Origin: Bacillus manliponensis
GTDB taxonomy: Bacteria > Bacillota > Bacilli > Bacillales > Bacillaceae_G
Assembly: GCF_000712595.1 (NCBI RefSeq)
Contig: NZ_JOTN01000002.1
Location: 248,001-312,000, forward strand
Direction: 5' to 3'
DNA: 64,000 nt
Position numbers and translations under genes: made by a program. Positions 55,606 to 64,000 of the stretch are shown here, one piece after another. Numbering within the stretch: the stretch's first letter is position 1; every line of letters starts with the position of its first letter. The notes under the pieces were generated by a model. The model saw nothing but the letters and a program-made list of their open reading frames with translations, did no database searches and was not told where the DNA came from.

Positions 55606-57131
55606 TATGATACACCTCGCTCTTTCCACTCTTTTTCAAGCTTCGCTGACTCTTCTTCGATTCGCTTATCCCACTTTTTCAAGCTAATAATAATTGCAAT
55701 AACGAAGGAGACTGCAACAAGTATCCATCCATATGTCACGACGAATTCCGTTGGATAACCACCGTAATTTTCTTTTATGTTTTGAATAAATCCATCAATT
55801 AACATATAACCAAGCACAAGTGGTGTAACAACTAATAAGCTAACTTTCCAAAATGTACCTAATTTTATATCAGACGCAAAATTTGCATGCTCTTGATATA
55901 CTTTTAACTTTCTTAACATGAGTCCGACAACAACAATCTCTACTAATGCAATAACAATTAAACCGAAGTTGTTCGCAAAATAATCAACAACATCTAAGAA
56001 CATTAAGCCGCCTCGCGTTGCAAAAACAAGTGATACAAGAACAAGTAACGTTCCCATAATTGCAATTCCTTTATTACGACTTACGTTGAATTTTTCAGAC
56101 ACAGCTGCAAAACAAACTTCTGCTAATGAAATGAGTGATGTAATTCCAGCAACAGTTAGCGATAAGAAGAATAATACCCCAAAGAATGATGAAAATGGTA
56201 ACTCATTAATAATCTGTGGAAATACGATAAATGCCAATCCAACACCAGCTGTTGCCACCTCATTTACCGGAACTCCCATGTTATTCGCCATAAAACCTAA
56301 AGCTGCAAACACACCAATACCAGCTAGTAACTCAAAACCTGAGTTTGCAAACCCTGTAATAAATGCGTTATTTGTTGTGTCAGAATTTTTCGGCAAATAA
56401 CTAGAATACGTAATCATGATTCCAAATGCTAAGGATAAACTAAAGAAAATTTGTCCGTACGCAGCTAACCACACTTTTCCATCAAAAATGCGACTCCAGT
56501 CCGGTTTAAAAAATGCATCTAACCCTTGAAGAGCTCCGTCTAATGTAATAGCTCGAATAACGATGATAAGAAACATGAGGACAAGAAGTGGAATGAAAAT
56601 TCGATTGACCATCTCAATCCCTTTTTTCACTCCTTTAAATGCAACACCAAGAACAATAATCCATACGAGTGCAAGCGGAAGTAATACTTCTGGTACAAGA
56701 CCACCAAATTGTCCTGGTTTATCAGCTACTTGCAAATATTCTTTTAATAAAAATGATTCCGTATCTTCTCCCCACGCACCAGTAATTGAAAAATACGTGT
56801 AAGACATTGACCAAGCAATAATAACAGCATAATACGTAGAGATAATAAACGTAATTCCCATTTGCCACCAACCGATAAATTCAGCCCGCCTATCAATTCT
56901 GAAAAACGTAAGCGGTGCGGAACCACGATGACGGTGACCAAGTGCAAATTCAAAAGCAAGTAATGAAATACCTGTCGTTAATAAAGCGAATAAGTACGGT
57001 AAATAAAAAGCACCTCCACCATTTTCATAGGCGGTATAAGGGAATCTCCATATATTCCCCAGACCAACTGCCGAACCAACAGCTGCTAAAATAAAACCTG
57101 CCCTCGTTCCCCATTGCTGTCTCGTTTCCAT
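55605..57131 (-). CDS. metP: Sodium:neurotransmitter symporter-family transporter (MetP-like)
   Basis: 508-aa sodium-coupled amino-acid importer with about 11-12 helices. The first helix region carries TRAGFILAAVGSAVGLGNIW and RFPYTAYENGGGAFYLPYL, the sodium/substrate site of the family. The adjacent MetS-like peptide suggests a methionine/alanine substrate. It uses a consensus sigma-A promoter, unlike the sporulation genes on either side, so it is an insertion between sigF and spoVAA relative to B. subtilis. Confidence 0.9.
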   Translation of the reverse strand: METRQQWGTRAGFILAAVGSAVGLGNIWRFPYTAYENGGGAFYLPYLFALLTTGISLLAFEFALGHRHRGSAPLTFFRIDRRAEFIGWWQMGITFIISTYYAVIIAWSMSYTYFSITGAWGEDTESFLLKEYLQVADKPGQFGGLVPEVLLPLALVWIIVLGVAFKGVKKGIEMVNRIFIPLLVLMFLIIVIRAITLDGALQGLDAFFKPDWSRIFDGKVWLAAYGQIFFSLSLAFGIMITYSSYLPKNSDTTNNAFITGFANSGFELLAGIGVFAALGFMANNMGVPVNEVATAGVGLAFIVFPQIINELPFSSFFGVLFFLSLTVAGITSLISLAEVCFAAVSEKFNVSRNKGIAIMGTLLVLVSLVFATRGGLMFLDVVDYFANNFGLIVIALVEIVVVGLMLRKLKVYQEHANFASDIKLGTFWKVSLLVVTPLVLGYMLIDGFIQNIKENYGGYPTEFVVTYGWILVAVSFVIAIIISLKKWDKRIEEESAKLEKEWKERGVS

Positions 57132-57230
57132 ATTCTTTCCTCCTTTATCACTTAATTTATAGAACGAAACTTAAAACCTTACACCCCCTCTCCTTGAGAA
57201 ATTTTTCACTTGTTGACAAGTTATACTTGG

Positions 57231-57259
57231 AGTATAGTTTTAATCGTTTGAATTGTCAA
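57231..57259 (-). promoter_or_regulatory. metP promoter (sigma-A)
   Basis: On the minus strand TTGACA (57254-57259), a 17-bp spacer and TATACT (57231-57236), a near-perfect sigma-A promoter. Directly after it come TATACT/AGTATA and ACTTGT/ACAAGT inverted repeats that may be operators. Confidence 0.8.
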
Positions 57260-57322
57260 TAAATTCTGTAAATTAAACTTTCATGATTGAAATCCTACTA
57301 TTATGGAAACGATAAAGTCAAA

Positions 57323-57356
57323 GAAAAACCGAACAGGCTATTCTCCTATTCGGTCT
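57323..57356 (-). terminator. Terminator overlapping the sigF end
   Basis: ACCGAATAG/CTGTTCGGT stem, then TTTTTC on the minus strand. The stem spans the sigF stop codon. Confidence 0.75.
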
Positions 57357-58096
57357 TTCATTTGTTTTAGTATTTTCTTTTCTAATCGTGAAACTTGCAC
57401 TTGTGAAATCCCAATACGCTCTGCAACTTCCGATTGTGTTTGATCTTTGTAATAACGTAAATATACAATTAAACGCTCTCGTTCATCTAATTCTCGTATC
57501 GCTTCTTTTAACGCAATTTTATCAAACCATTTCGTTTCAGAACGATCTGCAATTTGATCCAAAATTGTAATCGGATCACCATCATTTTCATAAACTGTTT
57601 CATGAATAGACGATGGTGATCGACTTGCTTCTTGCGCCATTACAACTTCCTCTGGAGTTAATTCAAGTGCTTTTGCTACTTCATTAATTGTAGGTGCTCT
57701 TCCATATTCTTTCGAAAGTTCATCTTTCATTTTTCGAATTTTATTTCCTGTCTCTTTTAACGAACGACTGACTTTCACAGATCCGTCATCACGTAAAAAA
57801 CGTTGTATTTCCCCGATAATCATCGGAACTGCGTATGTGGAAAACTTTACATCAAAGGATAAATCAAATTTGTCTACCGATTTTAACAATCCAATGCAGC
57901 CAATTTGAAATAAATCATCTGGTTCATAACCACGATTTAAAAAGCGCTGTACAACAGACCAAACGAGGCGCATATTACTTTGTACAATTAAATCACGCGC
58001 CCTATGATCGCCAGACTGACTTCGTTGAATCAATTCTTTTAGCTCCTGATCCTTTAACTGACCTTTTCCTTTTTCACTTCTGACCTCTATGTCCAT
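57338..58096 (-). CDS. sigF: RNA polymerase sigma-F factor
   Basis: 252-aa sigma-70 family factor active first in the forespore. Region 2 reads YEPDDLFQIGCIGLLKSVDKF and TYAVPMIIGEIQRFLRD; region 3 has APTINEVAKAL; region 4 is the helix-turn-helix QSEVAERIGISQVQVSRLE. AAGGAG lies 8 bases before the ATG at 58096; a TTG six bases earlier is too close. Last gene of dacF-spoIIAA-spoIIAB-sigF. Confidence 0.96.
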   Translation of the reverse strand: MDIEVRSEKGKGQLKDQELKELIQRSQSGDHRARDLIVQSNMRLVWSVVQRFLNRGYEPDDLFQIGCIGLLKSVDKFDLSFDVKFSTYAVPMIIGEIQRFLRDDGSVKVSRSLKETGNKIRKMKDELSKEYGRAPTINEVAKALELTPEEVVMAQEASRSPSSIHETVYENDGDPITILDQIADRSETKWFDKIALKEAIRELDERERLIVYLRYYKDQTQSEVAERIGISQVQVSRLEKKILKQMKDRIGE

Positions 58097-58108
58097 AGGC
58101 AATTCTCC

Positions 58109-58549
58109 TTAATTGCATAGAGCGTTACTTTTTGATAAATACTTCGTCAAGTGGATCGTTGTTCCGAAAGATTCATTTGAGATAACTTCTACTTCGTCCA
58201 TAAAATTTTCCATAATGGTAAATCCCATTCCGGAACGCTCTAATTCAGGTTTTGTTGTAAAAAGTGGTTGTCTTGCCTCATCTAAATCTAAAATTCCAAT
58301 TCCTTCATCACGAATTGTTAATTTCACCATATTTTCGTCAAGAATGACATTAATGTACACAACGCCTTCTGCATTTCCTTCGTACCCATGAATAATGGCG
58401 TTCGTTACCGCTTCAGACACAACTGTTTTAATTTCCGTTAACTCCTCCATCGTTGGATCAAGCTGTGCAATAAAAGCAGCCACTGTTACACGGGCAAAGG
58501 ACTCATTTTGACTTAAAGCTGAAAATTGAAGGTTCATTTCATTTCTCAT
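58109..58549 (-). CDS. spoIIAB: Anti-sigma-F factor SpoIIAB
   Basis: 146-aa GHKL-fold kinase that holds sigma-F and phosphorylates SpoIIAA. The N-box is [15 protein letters not shown], the G1 box RDEGIGI, and G2 [13 protein letters not shown]. Starts directly at the SpoIIAA stop. Confidence 0.96.
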   Translation of the reverse strand: MRNEMNLQFSALSQNESFARVTVAAFIAQLDPTMEELTEIKTVVSEAVTNAIIHGYEGNAEGVVYINVILDENMVKLTIRDEGIGILDLDEARQPLFTTKPELERSGMGFTIMENFMDEVEVISNESFGTTIHLTKYLSKSNALCN

Positions 58550-58900
58550 TTACGCCACCCCCAATGTCGCGAGCGCACGCGCTTCACTTTCTTCTAAACG
58601 AATTACTTTAAACAAGCCTGACATTTCAAATAGACGTTTTACAGGAGGCGAAATTGCACAAACAACCATCTCGCCTCCTAAGCTTTTCACCTGCTTATAT
58701 CTACCTAATATAACGCCAAGACCTGAACTATCCATAAAAGATAAATCCGCTAAGTTTAAAACAATATGATGAATACCTTTCGTTTCAATCATATCTGTTA
58801 CTTTCGCTCGCAACTCTTCAGCCGTATGATGATCGAGTTCGCCTGCTAGCCGAATGCATAAGACGTCACGCTTCACTTCTAAATGAATAGAAAGACTCAC
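58550..58900 (-). CDS. spoIIAA: Anti-anti-sigma factor SpoIIAA
   Basis: 116-aa STAS protein. The phosphorylated Ser58 lies in [19 protein letters not shown] start with GGGAGGAAATC. Its unphosphorylated form releases sigma-F from SpoIIAB. The 158 bp between it and dacF includes an AAGGATTC that may belong to a sigma-H promoter, but I could not find a convincing -10. Confidence 0.95.
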   Translation of the reverse strand: MSLSIHLEVKRDVLCIRLAGELDHHTAEELRAKVTDMIETKGIHHIVLNLADLSFMDSSGLGVILGRYKQVKSLGGEMVVCAISPPVKRLFEMSGLFKVIRLEESEARALATLGVA

Positions 58901-59059
58901 ACGATTTCCTCCCTACACTTTTAATTTTGCGTATTTCCGCAAAACGTATAAGAAGTTGTTCGTGAATGTAGAATCAGAATCCTTCCCTGTGACAAAAGAA
59001 GTACGATTTCGCCATAATACGAACTTTTCACTCATTTTTCACAATAGAAAAAGTGACTA

Positions 59060-60238
59060 TTATTTTGACGTAGAGAATACACTCAAGCTTCTTTTAAATA
59101 ATTCCCAGACACTCGCTGATCCTACATCTTCTTTTGCCACAATTGTTTGTTTTAACAACACTTTATCATCCTTTTTCAAAACAAGCGTTCCAAGTGCATC
59201 TCCTTTTTTAATCGGTGCTTTCACTTTCTTTTCTGCAACGACTTCTTGTTTCACTTTTTTCATATCCTCTCCTTTTTTCATAAGAAGAGATACATTTTCA
59301 GATGCAACTAAATCAACAGTCTCTTTCTTTCCTTTTCCAACTTTTACTGTTTTAATTTTTTCACCGCGTTTATATAACTTTTTCGTCGTATATTGTCCAA
59401 ATGCATAATCAAGAAGTTTTGTCACTTGCATGTTACGCTCTTTAGAGGTCGGTGCCCCCATCACAACAGAAATAACACGCATCCCATTTTTCTCTGCTGA
59501 AGCTGTTAAACAATATTTTGCCTCTGTTGTAAATCCTGTTTTTACCCCGTCAACTCCTGGATAAAATCGGACTAATTTGTTTGTGTTAACAAGCCAAAAT
59601 CTTTTATCTGTATCTTCTCGCAAATAGTCTTCATATTTTCCTGTATATTTTCGAATGAGTGGATATTTCATTAACTCTCGTGCCATGACTGCCATGTCGT
59701 AAGCTGTTGAATAATGATCTTCTGCTGGCAAACCAGTAGGGTTTTGAAAGCGTGTATTTTTTAGCCCTAAATCTTTTGCCTTTTTATTCATCATGCTCAC
59801 AAAACCTTCTTCAGAACCTGCGATGTGCTCTGCAACGGCTACTGATGCATCGTTACCTGATGCAATCGCAATTCCTTTTAACATTTCGTTTACGGTCATT
59901 TCTTCGCCTGGTTCAAGGAAAATTTGCGATCCGCCCATAGAAGCTGCGTGCTCACTCGTTCTTACTTTATCCTCTAGCTTTAATTTTCCTTTTTCGATTT
60001 GCTCCATAATGAGTAACATCGTCATCACCTTTGTCATACTAGCAGGTGGCAATTTCTCATTTGGACTTTTCTCAAATAATACATTTCCTGTATCTTGCTC
60101 CATCACAATTGCTGATGACGCTTGTTCCGCTAATTTCGGCACTGTATCCACATCTTTTTTCTCTGACTGTGCAAAGCCAACCGGAACAGCGGAAAGCAAC
60201 AACATGAAACAAATAAGTATTCCGAAAACTCGCTTCAT
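59060..60238 (-). CDS. dacF: D-alanyl-D-alanine carboxypeptidase DacF
   Basis: 392-aa low-molecular-weight PBP, sporulation-specific. It begins with a signal peptide (RVFGILICFMLLLSAVPVGF). The active-site triad motifs are present: SMTK (S-x-x-K, about residue 66), SGN (about 126) and KTG (about 232). The C-terminal region contains a PBP5-type beta domain and an amphipathic anchor (ASVWELFKRSLSVF). GGAGGG precedes the ATG at 60238. Upstream of the spoIIA genes as in B. subtilis. Confidence 0.94.
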   Translation of the reverse strand: MKRVFGILICFMLLLSAVPVGFAQSEKKDVDTVPKLAEQASSAIVMEQDTGNVLFEKSPNEKLPPASMTKVMTMLLIMEQIEKGKLKLEDKVRTSEHAASMGGSQIFLEPGEEMTVNEMLKGIAIASGNDASVAVAEHIAGSEEGFVSMMNKKAKDLGLKNTRFQNPTGLPAEDHYSTAYDMAVMARELMKYPLIRKYTGKYEDYLREDTDKRFWLVNTNKLVRFYPGVDGVKTGFTTEAKYCLTASAEKNGMRVISVVMGAPTSKERNMQVTKLLDYAFGQYTTKKLYKRGEKIKTVKVGKGKKETVDLVASENVSLLMKKGEDMKKVKQEVVAEKKVKAPIKKGDALGTLVLKKDDKVLLKQTIVAKEDVGSASVWELFKRSLSVFSTSK

Positions 60239-60316
60239 GACTAACCCTCCATTCTGTATCAAAACTATTTTTTCCAACAAATCATGTTTTATACCATATT
60301 TTTCTATAAAATTCAG

Positions 60317-60345
60317 TTGACAAACTCTTTTAAAATCATTATTGT
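60317..60345 (+). promoter_or_regulatory. Promoter of the GntR/ABC operon
   Basis: TTGACA at 60317-60322, 17-bp spacer, TATTGT at 60340-60345. The -10 overlaps the first arm of the operator. Confidence 0.7.
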
Positions 60346-60380
60346 ATTAAGTGTATTACATAACATAGTACACTTAATAC
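60344..60380. promoter_or_regulatory. 12-bp inverted repeat, GntR (YtrA-type) operator
   Basis: GTATTAAGTGTA (60344-60355) and TACACTTAATAC (60369-60380) form a perfect 12-bp inverted repeat with a 13-base spacer, overlapping the -10 and start of transcription. It fits autorepression by the GntR regulator encoded next. Confidence 0.8.
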
Positions 60381-60405
60381 ACACAAGAGAAAGGAGGTAT
60401 TGCTC

Positions 60406-60825
60406 TTGCATATTCAGCTTGATCCAAGAAGCAGCACTCCAATATGGGAACAAATTGTTCACAACATAAAAGGGATGATTTTAAAAAACATGCTATTTCC
60501 AAATGATAAACTCCCTTCCGTTCGTGAACTTGCCTCAACGCTTGTTATTAATCCCAATACGGTCAGCAAAGCGTACCAAGAATTAGAACGACAAGGATTA
60601 ATTGAAACGTTACGTGGAAAGGGAACTTTTGTATCTCAATCAATTACACCAACGCAAGATGAAAGGAAAGTTATCATGGTCGAAAAACAACTTCATCAAT
60701 TATTATTAGAAGCTTCATATCTTGGCATTCCAAAAGAGAAAATTCACGACTGGATTGATTCATACTATAAAGAATTAGGAGGTAATGCAGATGCTACAAG
60801 TGGAGAACATCAAAAAGACAATTGA
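60406..60825 (+). CDS. GntR-family repressor, YtrA subfamily
   Basis: 139 aa: a winged-helix DNA-binding domain (LPSVRELASTLVINPNTVSK, RGKGTFVSQS) and a short dimerisation tail with no effector domain, the YtrA type. TTG start at 60406 behind AAGGAGG. YtrA regulators usually respond to cell-wall antibiotics and control an ABC exporter, and that is what follows here. Its 3' end overlaps the ATPase gene by about 35 bases. Confidence 0.87.
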   Translation: MHIQLDPRSSTPIWEQIVHNIKGMILKNMLFPNDKLPSVRELASTLVINPNTVSKAYQELERQGLIETLRGKGTFVSQSITPTQDERKVIMVEKQLHQLLLEASYLGIPKEKIHDWIDSYYKELGGNADATSGEHQKDN

Positions 60826-61672
60826 TGGACAAATCATTTTTGAAAACATCTCATTCACTTTACAAAAAGGTAGTATTGTTGGATTACTTGGTAGAAACGG
60901 TGCAGGAAAAACAACAATGCTTCGTACGTTAGTTGGCATTTTAGATCCGAACGAAGGAACAGTTACATATAACGGTGTGAACATTCATAACCATCCAGAA
61001 ATTAAACAAAAAGTTGCGTATGTCCCTGACTCTTCTCAAGTTTTAAGTGGTTATACAGTAAAAGAAATTGTAACGTTTTATAAAGCGGTTTACGAAAACT
61101 TTGACGAAGAATATTTTTATCAATTATTAGAACGCTTTAACTTACCGAATAAACGCATCCGTAGTTATTCACGCGGCATGAAAGCATTACTAGCGATGAT
61201 TTTAGCGTTTTGCACAGGGGTAGAATATATCATTTTAGATGAACCAACAAACGGACTAGACCCAATTGTAAAAAGGCAGATTTTACAATTTTTAATTGAA
61301 GAAGTAGCTGAGCGTGAAGTTACCATTCTTATTTCTACCCATCATTTAGATGAAGTTGAAAAAATTGCAGATACAATCATTATTTTAAAAGATCATACAA
61401 TCGCTTCAATTACAGCGTTAGACGATGTAAAAACCCGTTTTGCAAAAATTCAAGTTGCATACGAGCGCTTATTACCACAAAAACTAGAAAACTTATACAA
61501 TGTAAAACTATTAAATCAAACTGGAAAAGTATATACGATTTTAATTGAAGGAAACGTATCAGCAACGCTAGAAAAGTTCCATAAAGAACAGCCACTTTTA
61601 TTAGAAGAATTGCCGATGTCACTAGAAGATATATTTGTGACAACGTTTGAGGGGGATTCACATGTTTCATAA
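60791..61672 (+). CDS. ABC transporter ATPase (YtrB-like)
   Basis: 293-aa ATPase. Walker A GRNGAGKTTM, signature-region SYSRGMKALLAM (a non-canonical LSGGQ replacement, common in YtrB-type proteins), Walker B YIILDEPTNGLDP and switch STHHLDE. The C-terminal part (about 210-293) is a regulatory extension. I use the ATG at 60791, 8 bases after GGAGG. It probably exports or senses a cell-envelope compound with the two permeases after it. Confidence 0.88.
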   Translation: MLQVENIKKTIDGQIIFENISFTLQKGSIVGLLGRNGAGKTTMLRTLVGILDPNEGTVTYNGVNIHNHPEIKQKVAYVPDSSQVLSGYTVKEIVTFYKAVYENFDEEYFYQLLERFNLPNKRIRSYSRGMKALLAMILAFCTGVEYIILDEPTNGLDPIVKRQILQFLIEEVAEREVTILISTHHLDEVEKIADTIIILKDHTIASITALDDVKTRFAKIQVAYERLLPQKLENLYNVKLLNQTGKVYTILIEGNVSATLEKFHKEQPLLLEELPMSLEDIFVTTFEGDSHVS

Positions 61673-62753
61673 AGCATTATGGATGAGGCAGTGGAAACAA
61701 GGGAAATATGCTGTTTTACTGTTTTGGTTAACAAGTTTGTATATATTGCCGTATAAATACTATTTAGATGCTGCATCTCAATTTCAACAGTCCATTCAAA
61801 CGTATGATGATTATGATTATGTTTATTATTATGCGTACTATTTCAATGCATCTGACCCAGTGTTCATACAAAGTTTCCTTGTCGTTCTCATGGCTTGCCT
61901 CTTTATTGGATGGGAACGAAACAATCAATCCATCGACTTTCTTTGGTCAATGCCGTTTAGGCGAAAAGATATTTATGTGACAAAATGGCTGTTTGGGGTA
62001 ATAAATATTATTGCCGTCAACATTGTTTGTTTAGTTAGTATGCATGGAATAAAATTACTCTCATTCCATAATCAATATCAAGAAGATTTCAGTCCATTTT
62101 ATACGTACTTTTTATATGCAACGATCGTTCTAATCGCTATATATACACTTGCTTTATGTGTTGGTACTATTACTGGAAACATCTTCTCTCAAATTAGCCT
62201 AAGTGCAATCTTTTTATTTCTTCCACAGGGTCTAGTACTATTAATTTCTGGGTTTGTATACGCTCATACAAGTGGTGATTCATTTGAAGATTCGTATAAA
62301 AAAGAAAGAAAAATTGCAAGTTATTTCACTCACATAGATTTATATGCATCAATAGATAACTTTTATATTCGATATGATTATCATCCAGAAGTTCAATCCG
62401 ATGATGAAGGTAATATAATTTCCGAAACACCACAAAAGAATCCAATGGAGAACACAATGATTCCATCTATATGGGAACTGTTAACACCTATCACTTATAT
62501 TATAATTTTACTACCCGTTGGAGCAATTTTGTATACTCGTTCGCCAAATGAACAAAACGGAAAGCTGTTGCTGTTTCCAAAGTTACAGAAATACTTTATG
62601 TTCTGTACCGTTCTTTGTTTTGCTCTTTTAGGTGGAAGAATCTTAAGCGAATCACTTGTATCATATTACATCGGATTTTTCATAGCAGGAATTGTGAGTT
62701 ATTTCATTTTTACTCGCCTACTAAAAATGAAGTTTTCATTTGGCGGAAAATAA
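61662..62753 (+). CDS. ABC transporter permease, first of a tandem pair
   Basis: 363-aa membrane protein with about six helices. Begins MFHKALWMRQWKQGKYAVLL. A large loop (about residues 205-270) contains DDEGNIISETPQKNPMENT. Close paralogue of the next gene. GAGGGGGATT sets the start, overlapping the ATPase by 11 bases. Confidence 0.85.
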   Translation: MFHKALWMRQWKQGKYAVLLFWLTSLYILPYKYYLDAASQFQQSIQTYDDYDYVYYYAYYFNASDPVFIQSFLVVLMACLFIGWERNNQSIDFLWSMPFRRKDIYVTKWLFGVINIIAVNIVCLVSMHGIKLLSFHNQYQEDFSPFYTYFLYATIVLIAIYTLALCVGTITGNIFSQISLSAIFLFLPQGLVLLISGFVYAHTSGDSFEDSYKKERKIASYFTHIDLYASIDNFYIRYDYHPEVQSDDEGNIISETPQKNPMENTMIPSIWELLTPITYIIILLPVGAILYTRSPNEQNGKLLLFPKLQKYFMFCTVLCFALLGGRILSESLVSYYIGFFIAGIVSYFIFTRLLKMKFSFGGK

Positions 62754-62775
62754 TAAACAAATCGAGGTGAGCACA

Positions 62776-63861
62776 ATGTTTCATAAAGCATTATGGTTAA
62801 GACAATGGAAGCAAGGAAAATATATGATTCTACTATTTTTGCTCACAAGTTTATACATGTTGCCGTATGAATACTATACGAGAGCAAAAACAGAGCTATA
62901 CCATTTAACAACAATAGAAGAAGATTATACGCATTACTATTCCTACTTTTTTAATCCATTCGAAAGTTCTCTACCGCAAGGAATTATTCTTATTGCACTT
63001 GCTTGTATATTGATTGGATGGGAACGGAATAACCAGTCAAGCGATTTTCTTTTCTCTATGCCGTTTAAACGAAAAGACATCTTTTTCACAAAATGGCTGT
63101 TTGGAGTCGTAACTATTTTGGCTGTAAATCTTATTTGTTGGATTAGTATGTATGGTATTAAAACGATGACAATCCATAATGAATATCAAAATTTCAAATC
63201 ATTTCATATATACTTTCTATATATTACCGTAATCTTTATTGCCGTTTATACATTCGCTTTATTTGTTGGAACAATTGCTGGAAATGCTTTTTCACAAGGT
63301 GGTTTAACTGGAATTTTACTCTGTTTACCATTTGCCTTACTTGCACTCACATATGGATTTCTTTCTGTTCATATGGAAGGTTCGGTGGAGAAGCTATCTA
63401 AAAGACACGATAAAGTTACTGACTCTGTACTACAGACTAATATTGTTAGCCCCTTAGTACATTTTCATATTAGTTATAATTATCATCCAGATACTGAATT
63501 TGATGAAGAAGGAAATATTATATCCGAAACGCCTAAGAAAGATCCGATGGAAGGTACACGTATTCCATCCATATGGACAATACTCGCTCCAATTATTTAT
63601 ATTATAGTATTTTTACCGCTTGGAGCATTTCTATATGCTCGTACGCCAAATGAACAAAATGGGAACCTATTACTATTTCCGAAGTTAAAATCATTATTTT
63701 TATCGTTCGCGGTCCTTTGTTCTGCTTTAACTGGTGGTTTCATTACAAGCCAAACGAATTCCTTGCTTTCCTACTATATTGGATTTTCCATAGCTGGCAT
63801 TGCAAGCTACTTCATTTTCCAACAACTACTGAAGCTACGAGTTTCATTTGGCGCAAAATAA
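62776..63861 (+). CDS. ABC transporter permease, second of a tandem pair
   Basis: 361 aa, six helices. N-terminus MFHKALWLRQWKQGKYMILL and the loop DEEGNIISETPKKDPMEGT are nearly the same as in the preceding permease, so they arose by tandem duplication and probably form a heterodimer. ATG at 62776 behind CGAGGTG. Ends at a terminator. Confidence 0.85.
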   Translation: MFHKALWLRQWKQGKYMILLFLLTSLYMLPYEYYTRAKTELYHLTTIEEDYTHYYSYFFNPFESSLPQGIILIALACILIGWERNNQSSDFLFSMPFKRKDIFFTKWLFGVVTILAVNLICWISMYGIKTMTIHNEYQNFKSFHIYFLYITVIFIAVYTFALFVGTIAGNAFSQGGLTGILLCLPFALLALTYGFLSVHMEGSVEKLSKRHDKVTDSVLQTNIVSPLVHFHISYNYHPDTEFDEEGNIISETPKKDPMEGTRIPSIWTILAPIIYIIVFLPLGAFLYARTPNEQNGNLLLFPKLKSLFLSFAVLCSALTGGFITSQTNSLLSYYIGFSIAGIASYFIFQQLLKLRVSFGAK

Positions 63862-63893
63862 CCTTCTCCCATCGGAGAAGGTTATTTTTTCAT
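63858..63893 (+). terminator. Terminator after the permease pair
   Basis: ATAACCTTCTCC/GGAGAAGGTTAT stem with TTTTTT. It also lies at the end of the next, leftward gene. Confidence 0.85.
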
Positions 63894-64000
63894 TTCAAAA
63901 TCCATACTATTTTTCTCCATCTCTTCTATCGGCAAAGCAACACTTTCTACAACTCGCCAATCTCCTTGCTGTTGTGCAAATACTTGTAAAAAGTAATTCA
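63882..64000 (-). CDS. C-terminus of an unidentified gene (cut by window edge)
   Basis: Open frame entering from the right edge, ending with about 39 residues: NYFLQVFAQQQGDWRVVESV, then a Glu/Met/Lys-rich tail and TAA at 63882. The short fragment is not enough to identify a family. Confidence 0.6.
   Translation of the reverse strand, partial: NYFLQVFAQQQGDWRVVESVALPIEEMEKNSMDFEMKK

Noticed and set aside
58901-59059. A sigma-H promoter for spoIIAA
   Set aside because: An AAGGATTC element exists but no GAAT-type -10 at proper spacing was convincing, so it is not listed as a feature.

Overview
The window reads as chromosomal DNA of a Bacillus cereus-group bacterium. It is AT-rich with strong AGGAGG-type ribosome binding sites, and it carries a complete spoIIA/spoVA sporulation block. 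Gene content and order also match Bacilli: scpA/scpB, ribT and ppiB near spoVA, and glcT-ptsG-ptsH-ptsI. Eleven copies or remnants of a repeat bounded by TTTAT match the bcr1 element, which is described as specific to this group. I do not assign a species. I saw no rRNA, tRNA, CRISPR array, prophage or insertion sequence.

Layout. 0-1.6 kb: a small orphan gene and aminotransferase patA. 1.6-11.6 kb: a maltodextrin regulon (LacI-type repressor mdxR, ABC importer mdxEFG, neopullulanase mdxD, oligo-1,6-glucosidase malL, shared ATPase msmX), with cre/MdxR-like palindromes in its promoter regions. 11.6-16.3 kb: small accessory genes (RDD protein, GNAT, zinc ribbon, AAA ATPase, thiolase, Nudix). 16.4-18.2 kb: an unrecognised cluster with two small Asn/Ser-rich proteins sharing a GNSHVN motif and an HEIGH metallopeptidase. 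18.2-18.6 kb: the wreck of a PadR/membrane-protein locus with an intact-looking 11-bp inverted repeat. 18.6-26.5 kb: 3-hydroxybutyrate dehydrogenase, a YvrJ peptide and the methionine salvage genes mtnK, mtnU, mtnE and mtnWXBD, with two S-box (SAM) riboswitches. 26.5-33.9 kb: small membrane proteins, a YkwC-type dehydrogenase, a degenerate GGDEF protein, a YodC-like nitroreductase, an ATP-grasp/lipoprotein pair resembling ygiC/ygiB, and a probable spore-coat gene.

34-39.3 kb: the glucose PTS (ptsI, ptsH, ptsG, glcT) with a GlcT antiterminator/terminator leader. 39.6-43.1 kb: a Cof phosphatase and nagA-nagB-nagR. 43.3-50.3 kb: ComEC-like MBL hydrolase, scpB, scpA, a YjcZ peptide, ypuF, ribT, ppiB, Nudix, ypuA and a Cof phosphatase. 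50.4-60.2 kb: the sporulation block dacF-spoIIAA-spoIIAB-sigF and spoVAA-AB-AC-AD-AEb-AEa-AF. It is split by a MetP/MetS-type sodium symporter pair. 60.3-63.9 kb: a YtrA-type GntR repressor with its operator, an ABC ATPase and two tandem-duplicated permeases. The window ends inside an unidentified gene.

The most striking pattern is that bcr1 copies sit on gene 3' ends. In seven cases the terminal TTTAT/AGTTTCACTTTAT motif contains the stop codon of the adjacent gene. In an eighth (mtnD) the repeat supplies a new C-terminus and stop.
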